Below the pieces are notes generated by a model, which was given only the letters and a program-made list of their open reading frames with translations, made no database searches and had not been told where the DNA came from. The translations under genes and the position numbers were made by a program. Below, in pieces: positions 8,383 to 16,862 of a stretch of 43,284 nucleotides of DNA (position 1 is its first letter; every line of letters begins with the position of its first letter). The stretch comes from Pseudomonadota bacterium (lineage in GTDB: Bacteria; Pseudomonadota; Gammaproteobacteria; Xanthomonadales; Rhodanobacteraceae): contig JAJYPJ010000015.1 of the NCBI GenBank assembly GCA_021795435.1, positions 1 through 43,284 of the forward strand, written 5' to 3'.

Positions 8383-11104
8383 GGGTGGGTCGCTCCGCAC
8401 GCTTCAGGGGCAGGACGAAGGCGAATTCGGCACCGCCGCCATCGCGGTTGCGCGCCTCGATCCGACCGCCGTGCGCCTGCACGATCGCTTGCGCGATGCT
8501 GAGGCCAAGACCGAAGCCGCTTTGGGCTTCTTCAGGGCGTCCGCGCTGGAATTTCTCGAACAGTCGGTTCGCATCGCCTGCGGGCAACCCGGGTCCACGG
8601 TCGCGAACGGCGACATGGAGCCAATCGTCTTCCGCATGCGCCGCGATTTCCAGCGGCGTACCCGCAGGCGTGTGTTTGCTGGCGTTCTCCAGCAGGTTCG
8701 CGAGCAATTGGCCGATGAGCGTCTCGTCGCCGGGGAAGAGTGGCAGGTCGGCTGCCATTTCAACGCGTATGTCGCGCGGGCCCAGCGTGCCGGCCAAGTG
8801 AGCCAGCGTCGCGCCCACCAGTTCGTCGATGGCGAGCCACTCCTTGTTCAACTGTGGCTTGCCATGGTCAAAGCGACTGAGGTCGAGGAGGTTTCCGGTG
8901 AGCCGGTGCAGGCGCTCTGCTTCGTCCAGCAGGCTGCCAAGCAAGGTGCGCCGGTGAGCTTCGTCAATGCCCCCGGGTGCATTCGACAGCAGGGTCGTGG
9001 CAGCACCAATGATGGTTGCCAGAGGCGTGCGAAAGTCATGGGAAATGGCGCTGAGCATGGCATTGCGCAGTCGCTCGGATTCGACCTCGACGCTGGCGTT
9101 GCGGGCCGCGATCGCCAGTTCCACGCGTTCGATGGCGATGGCGGCCTGATTGACCATCGTGTCGAGCAGGTGCATTTGCTCGGGAACCTGCAATTGCCGG
9201 GGTTCCCGCGGGCGCAGCGCGAGCACGCCCATGCAGCGCTGCAGCGCCTTGAGCGGGATGTAGACGGCATCGGCGCTGGCCAGCGTATCGGTGCCGAGAC
9301 CGGCGCTGCGTCGATGGTCATAGGCCCATTGGGCAATGCCAAGGTCGTTGCCGGGGACCGGGAACCAGTTCTGCTGTCCGGGCGTGGGCGTGCGGCCGCG
9401 CGTGCAGAAGAGTCCTGGATCCTGGAGGCGGCCGTGCTCGTCAGGGAGAAGGACGGCCACATCGCCATCCACGGCGCCGCGAACGTGACGGTCGAGGATC
9501 TCGACCAGCCGCTCGCGCAGGCGCTCTCCCGCCAGTTCGCTGCTGAGCGCGTTCAGCTCCCGCATGCGTCGCTCCCGATGCCGGGCCACGGCAGCACGGC
9601 GTCTGCCCTGTGCAGCCAGATCGCTGACCACGAGGCTCACGGTCAGCATCACCGAGAACGTGAGCAGGTACTGAGTGTCGGATACCGCAAACGAGAAGTA
9701 GGGCGGAACGAACAGGAAGTCGAACAGCGCTACGCTCAGCACCGCGGCGAGAACCGAGGGGCCGCGGCCGACCCGTGCAGCCACCCACACCACGGCAAGC
9801 AGGTAGATCATGGCCAGGTTGGTGGAACCGAGTACGCGAAACAGCACGGCGCACACGGCGGTGGCCAGCAGGACCATGGCCAGGCTCTTGAGGTAAGCGG
9901 ATCGGCGACTGGATCGCTTGGGCAAGCGTACCGTCGGCGCGACCGGTGCTCCAGGTTCGCTCGTGACGACCAGAACGTCGATATCACCGCTGCCGCGAAT
10001 GATCGCATCGACGAGGCTTGGACGCAGCCGGTCGCGCCATCGTGCGCGCGCAGGCTTGCCCACGATGATCTTGCTGACGTTTCTTTGCCGGGCCAGATCA
10101 AGCAGTTCCTCGGCGACATGGTCGCCGCTCAGATTGGCGGTCTGGGCGCCCAGGCTTTCTGCCAGCTTCAGCGTGCGCAGCACGCGGTCGCGTGCAGCCT
10201 GCGGGAGTCGCTGGAGGTGCGGTGTCTCTACATAGGCAGCGAGCCATTCGCCGTGCAGCGCGTGGGCCAGCCGTCGCGCTCGCCTGACCAACTGCTCGGA
10301 CAATGCGTCCGGCCCGACACAGACGAGGACCCGCTCGGCTGCCGCCCAGGTGCCTGCGATGGCGTGGCTTGCGCGATACGCACGCAGGGCGGCGTCAACG
10401 CGGTCAGCCGTTGCGCGCAAGGCCAGTTGCCGGAGGGCGATGAGGTTGCCCTTGCGGAAGAAAGCACGGAGCGCGTCGCGAGCCTTGTCGGGAACGTACA
10501 CCTTGCCTTCATGGAGCCGCGCGATCAGGTCGTCCGGTGGCAGGTCGATCAGCTCAACTTCGTCGGCTGCCTCGAACACGCTGTCGGGAACGGTCTCCCG
10601 AATGCGCACGCCGGTAATCTGTGCAACGACGTCGTTGAGGCTTTCGACATGCTGCACGTTCATCGTCGTGAAGACGTCGATCCCCGCGTCCAGCAGTTCG
10701 ACCACGTCCTGCCACCGCTTGGGGTGCCGGGCGCCGGGATGATTCGTGTGTGCCAACTCGTCGACCAGCAGCAGGGCGGGATGGCGAGCGAGCGCGGCAT
10801 CCAGATCGAACTCCAAGAGTTCGATATCGCGGTGCGGAAGCCGCCGGGGCGGCAGCGCTTCGAGTCCCTCGAGGAGCGACTCCGTATCGGGACGGCCATG
10901 CAGCTCGACATAGCCGACGACGACGTCGACGCCCTGGGCGGCCATCTTGCGTGCGGCCTCGAGCATGGCATAGGACTTCCCGACACCCGCCGACGCGCCA
11001 AAGAAGATCTTCAGCCTGCCGCGTGCAGCCGCGCGGGCTTCGCGCTCGACACGTGCGAGCAGGGCATCGGGATCGGGACGCGCGTCGGGGCGCTCGGCGG
11101 CCAT
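8375..11104 (-). CDS. kdpD: KdpD, potassium/turgor-responsive sensor histidine kinase
   Basis: 909 residues, the full KdpD architecture. The N-terminal KdpD domain has a Walker-A-like GASAGVGKSY (residues 36-45) and LLVDELAHTNHPGARHPKRW. A universal-stress-protein-like domain follows (ERVLVCVGPDALSEQLV ... IIVGKPARARW). Four membrane helices lie around residues 405-500, then a GAF-like region, the HisKA helix SAISHDFRTPLATIIG (His about 689), and an HATPase domain with ENASKHTPAG, DRGPGLP and GFGLGLSIAQ. In E. coli it responds to low external K+ and osmotic conditions and phosphorylates KdpE. It follows kdpC after 76 bases and overlaps kdpE. Confidence 0.96.
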   Translation of the reverse strand: MAAERPDARPDPDALLARVEREARAAARGRLKIFFGASAGVGKSYAMLEAARKMAAQGVDVVVGYVELHGRPDTESLLEGLEALPPRRLPHRDIELLEFDLDAALARHPALLLVDELAHTNHPGARHPKRWQDVVELLDAGIDVFTTMNVQHVESLNDVVAQITGVRIRETVPDSVFEAADEVELIDLPPDDLIARLHEGKVYVPDKARDALRAFFRKGNLIALRQLALRATADRVDAALRAYRASHAIAGTWAAAERVLVCVGPDALSEQLVRRARRLAHALHGEWLAAYVETPHLQRLPQAARDRVLRTLKLAESLGAQTANLSGDHVAEELLDLARQRNVSKIIVGKPARARWRDRLRPSLVDAIIRGSGDIDVLVVTSEPGAPVAPTVRLPKRSSRRSAYLKSLAMVLLATAVCAVLFRVLGSTNLAMIYLLAVVWVAARVGRGPSVLAAVLSVALFDFLFVPPYFSFAVSDTQYLLTFSVMLTVSLVVSDLAAQGRRRAAVARHRERRMRELNALSSELAGERLRERLVEILDRHVRGAVDGDVAVLLPDEHGRLQDPGLFCTRGRTPTPGQQNWFPVPGNDLGIAQWAYDHRRSAGLGTDTLASADAVYIPLKALQRCMGVLALRPREPRQLQVPEQMHLLDTMVNQAAIAIERVELAIAARNASVEVESERLRNAMLSAISHDFRTPLATIIGAATTLLSNAPGGIDEAHRRTLLGSLLDEAERLHRLTGNLLDLSRFDHGKPQLNKEWLAIDELVGATLAHLAGTLGPRDIRVEMAADLPLFPGDETLIGQLLANLLENASKHTPAGTPLEIAAHAEDDWLHVAVRDRGPGLPAGDANRLFEKFQRGRPEEAQSGFGLGLSIAQAIVQAHGGRIEARNRDGGGAEFAFVLPLKRAERPTHE

Positions 11105-11180
11105 GCAGGGGTGGACCCGGTCGTATTGGGCCTATGGTGGCGTTACGCCGGGCGCGGCGCCAGAGGGCCGGCGAGTCCAG

Positions 11181-11762
11181 TCAATGCTTGGGCCACAGGC
11201 CGTCGAGGCGCAAATTAAGTTCGAGTACATTGACGCGTCGTTCGCCCAACACGCCAAACGTGCGTCCCCGGGTCGAGGCCGTGATCATGCGCTGCACGAT
11301 GGCTGGTGCGAGATGGCGGCTTTCGGCCACCCGCGACAGCTGGTATTCGGCAGCGGCCGGACTGATGTCCGGATCGAGGCCACTTCCCGAGGCCGTGACC
11401 AGGTCCACGGGTATGGACGCGGTGTTGTCGGGGTCGGCGGCACGCAGCGCCGCGATGCGGCGCTCGACCGCGCGGCGCAAGGCAGGGTTGGTCGGGCCCA
11501 GGTTCGAGCCCGATGACGCATCGGCGTTGTAAGGCCCCGGGCTGGTTGCCGAAGGACGCCCCCAGAAGTAGGCGGGGCTGGTGAAGGACTGGCCAATCAA
11601 GCGTGATCCAACAATCTGGCCATGGCGAATGATGAGACTCCCGTCGGCCTGACGGGGAAACAGGGCCTGCGCGAGCCCGGTGCACAGCAATGGATAAAGC
11701 ACGCCGGTCAGCAGGGTCATGATCAACAGCAAGCTCACCGATTGGCGAAATAGCAGACGCAT
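11181..11762 (-). CDS. kdpC: KdpC, subunit of the K+-transporting ATPase
   Basis: 193 residues, the usual KdpC size. One N-terminal membrane helix (SLLLIMTLLTGVLYPLLCTG) is followed by a periplasmic domain with the family signatures GSRLIGQSFTSPAYFWGRPS and NLGPTNPAL. A C-terminal half has GLDPDISPAAAEYQLSRVA and LGERRVNVLELNLRLD. KdpC stabilises the KdpA-KdpB complex and raises apparent nucleotide affinity. The ATG has GGAG six bases upstream. Unusually it is separated from kdpB by a porin gene rather than following kdpB directly. Confidence 0.96.
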   Translation of the reverse strand: MRLLFRQSVSLLLIMTLLTGVLYPLLCTGLAQALFPRQADGSLIIRHGQIVGSRLIGQSFTSPAYFWGRPSATSPGPYNADASSGSNLGPTNPALRRAVERRIAALRAADPDNTASIPVDLVTASGSGLDPDISPAAAEYQLSRVAESRHLAPAIVQRMITASTRGRTFGVLGERRVNVLELNLRLDGLWPKH

Positions 11763-11774
11763 GGGAGGCTCCGG

Positions 11775-12632
11775 TCAAAACGTGCCTTGCAGCATGATGG
11801 CGACGCGTGTGCCGCCGACGTTCAGTGTGTCGTTGGCATCGAGGTAACTGGCGGTATCCCGGTACCACGCCGCGTTGGTCGCGTGCGTGAGGCTGGTGCC
11901 GAGCGACCAATGGGTATCGAGTTGCCGTGTCAGCGTTACGCCGTAGTCGCTGTAGCTCGGATTTCGCGCGCCATCGGGCAAGGGCGCGGCGAGCTCGGTC
12001 GTGTAATGCGTGCGGCCGGCGTGCAGCCCCAGTGTCCAGTTCGGCGCCGGCCGGAATTGCGCGTCCAGCTGCCAATAGCTCGAGCCGCGGCTGCTGCCGC
12101 GAAAGCCCGCCGCGGGCCCGGCGCCAAAATAGTTGGTGAGCGCGCGATTGTATTGGAGCGTCAGCCAGCGCCAACCGATGGCCGCGTTGGCTTCCAGCGT
12201 GTTCAATGACTGGGGCGGGAGTTGCGCACGATCGAGATTGGCACCGGGATAAAAATAGCCGTACACGCCGGTGCGCCAATGCAATCCGCTCCTGTATCGA
12301 CGGCCTTCGCTCGCGAACACGTCGATTTCGCGTCCGCCGCCGGGATAGCTTCGCGTGCTCACGGACGAGAGCCAGATCCCTGCATCGAATCCCCGGTGGT
12401 CGAACGCGCCGCCGCCCTGCAACGCGGGTTGTCCCCAGGACTGCGTCAGGCCGCGGAACACGTAGTCCGAAACCACGGCCAGGTTGCCGGAAAAGGCTCC
12501 AGAGGCCCGACATGGATCGGTCGCGAGGAGCATGGCGGCCAGGGCGGTTGCGCGGGCCAGTGACTGGATGGTCCTCGTGCCGCGGGGCACGGGGCAGCAT
12601 GCGCCGGGAAGCTGGATGCGTGACGGGGCCAC
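11775..12632 (-). CDS. TorF-like (Gcw_chp) outer-membrane porin inside the kdp operon
   Basis: 285 residues from GTG at 12632; a second GTG at 12590 would give 271. A signal peptide ends near PCRASGAFS. The mature part begins GNLAVVSDYVFRGLTQSWGQ, the diagnostic start of the TIGR02001/Gcw_chp family (SDYxFRGxSQS), and continues as alternating amphipathic beta-strands rich in Tyr, Trp and Gly. It terminates in Phe (MLQGTF), the outer-membrane-protein C-terminal signal. It lies 9 bases after kdpB and 12 bases before kdpC, same strand, so it is almost certainly part of the operon. Family members are proposed porins of mostly unknown substrate. A role in letting K+ cross the outer membrane is my inference. 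No strong ribosome site is seen at either start. Confidence 0.85.
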   Translation of the reverse strand: MAPSRIQLPGACCPVPRGTRTIQSLARATALAAMLLATDPCRASGAFSGNLAVVSDYVFRGLTQSWGQPALQGGGAFDHRGFDAGIWLSSVSTRSYPGGGREIDVFASEGRRYRSGLHWRTGVYGYFYPGANLDRAQLPPQSLNTLEANAAIGWRWLTLQYNRALTNYFGAGPAAGFRGSSRGSSYWQLDAQFRPAPNWTLGLHAGRTHYTTELAAPLPDGARNPSYSDYGVTLTRQLDTHWSLGTSLTHATNAAWYRDTASYLDANDTLNVGGTRVAIMLQGTF

Positions 12633-12641
12633 GGTGGTTTC

Positions 12642-14708
12642 TCAGGCCCAGTGCATCGCGACCAAGAACAGGTCGATCAGCTTGATGCCAACGAACGGCA
12701 TCACCAGGCCGCCGAGGCCGTACACCAGGAGATTGCGCCGCAGAAGGGCCGCGGCGCCGACGGCGCGGGTACGCACGCCGCGCAGTGCCAGCGGGATCAG
12801 GACGATGATGATCAGGGCATTGAAGATGACGGCGGAGAGGATGGCACTTTCCGGCGTCGCGAGATGCATGATGTTGAGCGCGCCCAGTGCGGGATAGGTG
12901 CTCGAAAAGGCCGCCGGGATGATGGCAAAGTACTTGGCGACGTCGTTGGATATGGAAAATGTGGTCAACGCGCCGCGCGTGATCAGCATTTGCTTGCCGA
13001 TTTCCACCACCTCGATGAGCTTGGTCGGATTGGAGTCCAGGTCGACCATGTTGCCGGCTTCCTTCGCGGCCTGCGTCCCGGTATTCATTGCCACGGCCAC
13101 GTCGGCTTGCGCGAGTGCCGGCGCGTCATTGGTTCCATCGCCGCACATGGCGACCAGACGCCCTTCGGCCTGGATGTCGCGAATCAGCTTGAGCTTGGCC
13201 TCGGGTGTCGCCTCGGCGAGGAAGTCGTCCACGCCGGCTTCCGCGGCGATGGCGGCAGCCGTCAGCGGATTGTCGCCGGTGATCATGATGGTGCGGATGC
13301 CCATGCCGCGGAGCTCGGCAAAGCGCTCGCGGATGCCGCCCTTGACGATATCCTTCAGCTCGATGACGCCGAGCGCGCGGTCGCCATCGGCGACGACCAG
13401 CGGCGTCGCCCCGCGGCGGGCCACGTCCTCGGCAGTGCGTCGCACGATCGCTGGAAGCGTCGCGCCGGAGGCGGCGAGGTGCCGCTCGATGGCGTCCAGG
13501 GCGCCCTTGCGCACCTTGCGCGAGCCGATGTCCGCGCCGCTCATGCGCGTCTGGGCGGTAAACGGCACGAACTGCATGCCTTCGAGTTCCCGTTCGCGGA
13601 GGCCATGGGACTCCTTGGCAAGAACCACGATGCTGCGGCCCTCCGGGGTCTCGTCGGCGAGCGAGGCCAGTTGGGCCGCGTCGGCCAGCAACTGGGGCTC
13701 CACCCCCGGTGCCGAGTGGAAGGCGACGGCCTGCCGGTTGCCCAGGGTGATGGTCCCCGTCTTGTCCAGAAGCAGCACGTCGACGTCGCCTGCGGCTTCG
13801 ACAGCTCGCCCGGATGTGGCGATGACATTGGCCTGGATCATGCGGTCCATGCCCGCAATGCCAATGGCTGAAAGCAGGCCGCCAATGGTGGTCGGAATCA
13901 GGCAGACCAGCAGGGCGACCAGCACGGTCAGCGTGATTGGCGAGCCGTGGCCAGCAGCCTGTACGCTGTAGATCGAATAAGGGAGCAGCGTGGCGCAGGC
14001 GAGCAGGAAAATCAGGGTGAACTTGGCCAGCAGAATGGTCAGGGCGATCTCGTTGGGCGTCTTCCGTCGCGAGGCTCCCTCGACCATGGCGATCATGCGG
14101 TCGAGGAAGCTTTCCCCGGGATTGCTGGAAATGCGAACCACCAGCCAGTCCGACAGCACGCGGGTGCCGCCGGTCACCGAGTTGCGATCGCCCCCCGATT
14201 CGCGGATCACGGGCGCGGACTCACCCGTGATGGCGCTTTCGTCCACGGTGGCCGCACCATCGACGACTTCGCCGTCGCCAGGGACGAGGTCCCCGGTTTC
14301 GACCAAGACGAAGTAGCCAGCGCGCAGATCGGCGGCGGGCAGGTACTCGACCTTGTCGCGGTTGCCGGCGTCGCGCAGACGCTTGGCCAGGACGTCACGT
14401 CGCGCACGGCGCAACGCGGCAGCCTGGGCCTTGCCGCGACCCTCGGCGATGGCTTCGGCAAAGTTGGCGAACAACAGCGTGAACCAGAGCCACGCGGCCA
14501 CCGCGAGGATAAAGCCCGCCGGCGCCTCGCCCCGCCCCGCCAGCGCCTGCAGCCAGAGACCCGTCGTCATGATGCTGCAGACGAAGACCACGAACATGAC
14601 GGGATTGCGGACTTGCGCGCGCGGCGAGAGCTTGCGGAATGCGTCGCCCATGGCGCGCGCGAGGATGCTGCGATCAAAGCTGCGGGCAGCGGATGCGTGG
14701 GTGCTCAT
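12642..14708 (-). CDS. kdpB: KdpB, catalytic P-type ATPase subunit of the K+ pump
   Basis: 688 residues. The P-type ATPase landmarks are present: actuator loop TGESAPVI (161-168; Ser164 corresponds to the inhibitory phosphorylation site known in E. coli KdpB), phosphorylation motif [10 protein letters not shown] (Asp315), nucleotide-domain ETPEGRSIV, and hinge [10 protein letters not shown] followed by [16 protein letters not shown]. The KdpB-specific [18 protein letters not shown] and [16 protein letters not shown] are also present. It hydrolyses ATP to drive K+ through KdpA. It follows kdpA after only four bases. Confidence 0.97.
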   Translation of the reverse strand: MSTHASAARSFDRSILARAMGDAFRKLSPRAQVRNPVMFVVFVCSIMTTGLWLQALAGRGEAPAGFILAVAAWLWFTLLFANFAEAIAEGRGKAQAAALRRARRDVLAKRLRDAGNRDKVEYLPAADLRAGYFVLVETGDLVPGDGEVVDGAATVDESAITGESAPVIRESGGDRNSVTGGTRVLSDWLVVRISSNPGESFLDRMIAMVEGASRRKTPNEIALTILLAKFTLIFLLACATLLPYSIYSVQAAGHGSPITLTVLVALLVCLIPTTIGGLLSAIGIAGMDRMIQANVIATSGRAVEAAGDVDVLLLDKTGTITLGNRQAVAFHSAPGVEPQLLADAAQLASLADETPEGRSIVVLAKESHGLRERELEGMQFVPFTAQTRMSGADIGSRKVRKGALDAIERHLAASGATLPAIVRRTAEDVARRGATPLVVADGDRALGVIELKDIVKGGIRERFAELRGMGIRTIMITGDNPLTAAAIAAEAGVDDFLAEATPEAKLKLIRDIQAEGRLVAMCGDGTNDAPALAQADVAVAMNTGTQAAKEAGNMVDLDSNPTKLIEVVEIGKQMLITRGALTTFSISNDVAKYFAIIPAAFSSTYPALGALNIMHLATPESAILSAVIFNALIIIVLIPLALRGVRTRAVGAAALLRRNLLVYGLGGLVMPFVGIKLIDLFLVAMHWA

Positions 14709-14712
14709 GTCA

Positions 14713-16482
14713 TCAATGTCCCGTGGCCATCAGCGATTCGGCGATCGGCCCGAGCGCGAGGGCCGGCAGGAAGGTGAGGGCACCGACGACGATGACCGTG
14801 AGTGCAAGCAGCACCACGAAGAGCGGCGTGTGGGTGGGCAGCGTGCCCGATGAGGCCGGCACGCGCTTCTTCCCGGCCAACGAGCCGGCGATCGCCAGCA
14901 TCCCGATCATCAATGGGTAGCGGGCGATGAACATGCAAGCCCCCAGCAGCGTGTTGTAGAACGGGGTATCCGCCGAGAGGCCGGCGAATGCGCTGCCGTT
15001 GTTATTGCCGGCGGACGAGAATGCGTACAGCACCTCGCTGAAGCCATGGGCCCCGGGATTGGCCATGCCAGCCAGGCCCGACTTGCACATGACCGCGATG
15101 GCCGTGCCGATGACGACCAGCGCGCAGGGAATCAGCACGACCAACGAGGCCATCTTCATTTCGTACGCCTCGATCTTCTTGCCCAAGTATTCCGGCGTGC
15201 GCCCAACCATCAGGCCCGCGATGAAGACCGCGACCACGGCAAACGCCAACATCCCGTAGAGACCCGAGCCCACGCCACCGTAGATCACCTCGCCCAATTG
15301 CATGAGCCACATCGGCACCAACCCGCCCAGTGGCGTGAAGGAGTCATGCATGGCATTGACGGAACCATTGGATGCCGCGGTGGTCGCCGTCGCCCAGATG
15401 CCGGAGTCGGCGATTCCGAATCGCACTTCCTTGCCTTCCATGTTGCCGCCCGCCTGCAGGGGGCCGGCCTGCTGGTTGACGGCAAGGCCGTGCAATGCCG
15501 GGTTGCCGGCTTGCTCGGCAGCCACGCACCCGACCATCAGCGGCACGAAAATGAGCGTCATGGTCGCCAGCAACGCCCAACCCTGGCGGCGGTCTCCGAC
15601 CATCTCGCCGAACGTGTAGCACAGTGCGGCCGGGATCAGCAGGAGCGCCAGCATTTCGAGGAAGTTGCTCAGCGGCGTGGGGTTTTCAAACGGGTGCGCC
15701 GAGTTCGCGTTGAAGAAGCCACCGCCATTGGTACCCAGCTGCTTGATGGCGATCTGGGAGGCTGCGGGGCCCATGGGCAACAACTGGGTCCTGGCGCCGG
15801 CAGGCGTGCCCGTGACGAGCGCGCCGTCAACCTGCGCTCGGGTTTGCTGGAGCACATGCGCCTGGACGTACGGACGGAAATTCTGGATCACGCCTTGCGA
15901 GCTCAGCGCCAGTGCCAGCAGCAGGGCCAGTGGCAACAGCACGTACAAGGTGGCGCGCGTCAGGTCGACCCAGAAGTTGCCGACCTTATCGGCATTGCGG
16001 CGCGCAAAGCCGCGGATGACCGCCAGCAGGACCGCGATGCCGGAGGCCGCGGACAGGAAGTTCTGAACCGTCAGGCCGAGCAGGTCGGTGAAATAGCTCA
16101 TCGTCGACTCGCCGGCATAGCCCTGCCAGTTGGTATTGGAGGCAAAGCTGATGGCCGTGTTCATGGCCGAGTCGGGCGACACCGCACCCAGGTGCTGCGG
16201 ATTGAGCGGCAGCCACTGTTGCATGCGTTGCAACGCATACAGCACGAGCAGGCCCAGGATGTTGAAAATCAGCAGAGCCAGTGCATAGCGCTTCCAGTCC
16301 ATCTCTTCGTCGGCCCGGATCCCGCACAGGCGGAAGAGCCGCCGCTCGACCGGCGCCCCGAGACGCGTCATTCCCGTCGGCGTATCGGCGAACACGCGGG
16401 CCATGTAGGCTCCCAGCGGCTTCACCAGAAGGAGCAGCGCGATCAGGTAGACGGTCATTTGCAACAGGTCGTTGCGGGTCAT
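14713..16482 (-). CDS. kdpA: KdpA, potassium-translocating subunit
   Basis: 589 residues and about ten membrane helices. It shows the four degenerate K+-channel-like pore loops of the superfamily of K+ transporters: [44 protein letters not shown] and a final loop near [11 protein letters not shown]. The conserved GNFWVDLTR and [17 protein letters not shown] are also present. ATG at 16482 overlaps the kdpF stop codon as ATGA, which decides the start over the in-frame GTG at 16491. It is the core K+ selectivity subunit of KdpFABC. Confidence 0.97.
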   Translation of the reverse strand: MTRNDLLQMTVYLIALLLLVKPLGAYMARVFADTPTGMTRLGAPVERRLFRLCGIRADEEMDWKRYALALLIFNILGLLVLYALQRMQQWLPLNPQHLGAVSPDSAMNTAISFASNTNWQGYAGESTMSYFTDLLGLTVQNFLSAASGIAVLLAVIRGFARRNADKVGNFWVDLTRATLYVLLPLALLLALALSSQGVIQNFRPYVQAHVLQQTRAQVDGALVTGTPAGARTQLLPMGPAASQIAIKQLGTNGGGFFNANSAHPFENPTPLSNFLEMLALLLIPAALCYTFGEMVGDRRQGWALLATMTLIFVPLMVGCVAAEQAGNPALHGLAVNQQAGPLQAGGNMEGKEVRFGIADSGIWATATTAASNGSVNAMHDSFTPLGGLVPMWLMQLGEVIYGGVGSGLYGMLAFAVVAVFIAGLMVGRTPEYLGKKIEAYEMKMASLVVLIPCALVVIGTAIAVMCKSGLAGMANPGAHGFSEVLYAFSSAGNNNGSAFAGLSADTPFYNTLLGACMFIARYPLMIGMLAIAGSLAGKKRVPASSGTLPTHTPLFVVLLALTVIVVGALTFLPALALGPIAESLMATGH

Positions 16483-16571
16483 TCGAACCACTCCGGCTTG
16501 AGAAGCGCCGCCAGCAAGTACAAGGCCAGCGCCGCGGCAATCACGGCGGCCACGACGTAGGTGGCGTTCAC
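16479..16571 (-). CDS. kdpF: KdpF, small membrane subunit of the K+ pump
   Basis: A 30-codon ORF starting GTG. The product is one hydrophobic helix ending [13 protein letters not shown]; the [Y]LLxALLxPExF ending just upstream of kdpA is the hallmark of KdpF, a lipid-like stabilising peptide of the complex (E. coli KdpF is 29 residues). Its GTG overlaps the stop codon of the preceding small ORF (GTGA), and its own TGA overlaps the kdpA ATG (ATGA), so the three genes are translationally chained. Confidence 0.9.
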   Translation of the reverse strand: MNATYVVAAVIAAALALYLLAALLKPEWFE

Positions 16572-16660
16572 GGACGCCGCCTTAGGTGGTCGCAAAGACG
16601 CATGAAGCCGATGGTGGCTGCCACCAGGATGGCCAACAGGCCGAGGTAGGTGATGTCCAT
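16568..16660 (-). CDS. 30-residue single-helix membrane peptide upstream of kdpF
   Basis: ATG at 16660, 30 codons. The product begins [19 protein letters not shown], one membrane-spanning helix, followed by a short basic tail with [10 protein letters not shown] recall similar short peptides with an 'RLC(D/E)RL' end just before kdpF in other proteobacteria, so I think it is a real gene and not chance, but I cannot verify this here. Its stop codon overlaps the kdpF start (GTGA). It is the first gene of the kdp operon. Function unknown; a helper or regulatory peptide of KdpFABC is a reasonable guess. Confidence 0.75.
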   Translation of the reverse strand: MDITYLGLLAILVAATIGFMRLCDHLRRRP

Positions 16661-16733
16661 GACGAACCCCGCAGGGAGACCCGCGAACTATTGCGCGCCG
16701 CGCATAAGGAAGGGATAGAAATCAGAGCCTGCC

Positions 16734-16750
16734 GTGTAAAAACGGTGTAA
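16734..16750 (-). promoter_or_regulatory. TTACAC direct repeat upstream of kdp: candidate KdpE operator / -35 region
   Basis: Read on the minus strand, TTACAC occurs twice with an 11-base period (TTACACCGTTTTTACAC). That is one helical turn, the spacing expected for tandem OmpR-family binding. It lies about 75-90 bases upstream of the first gene of the kdp operon. From memory the E. coli KdpE site contains TTTACAC in a T-rich tract, so the resemblance is suggestive. A TTTACA at 16735-16740 could also be a -35, with TATCCC 17 bases downstream as a weak -10. Confidence 0.45.
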
Positions 16751-16804
16751 GTGCCCGCGGCGTCGGGATCGGCTCGCGATCGCAGGCGGCCAATGGCCAC
16801 GCAT

Positions 16805-16810
16805 TACAAT
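16805..16810 (+). promoter_or_regulatory. Candidate -10 element for nadE
   Basis: TACAAT matches five of six bases of the sigma-70 -10 and lies about 52 bases upstream of the nadE ATG. No convincing -35 is visible at the usual distance, which is common in GC-rich promoters. The divergent kdp regulatory region lies just upstream. Confidence 0.35.
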
Positions 16811-16862
16811 GGCCCGCCGTCCGATCAATCGGCACGGTGCCCCTGTCCTCGGACCCGAGCCC

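Noticed and set aside
8381-11218. A 945-codon open frame on the plus strand opposite kdpD
   Set aside because: It is a mirror of kdpD in GC-rich DNA. The translation is rich in Gln/His/Arg/Gly with no recognisable domain, while the minus strand encodes a complete KdpD.
15046-16560. Long plus-strand open frame opposite kdpA, and similar ones opposite kdpB and secD
   Set aside because: The opposing genes are unambiguous, and the antisense translations are Arg/Gln/His/Asp-rich and domain-free, as expected for shadow frames at high GC.
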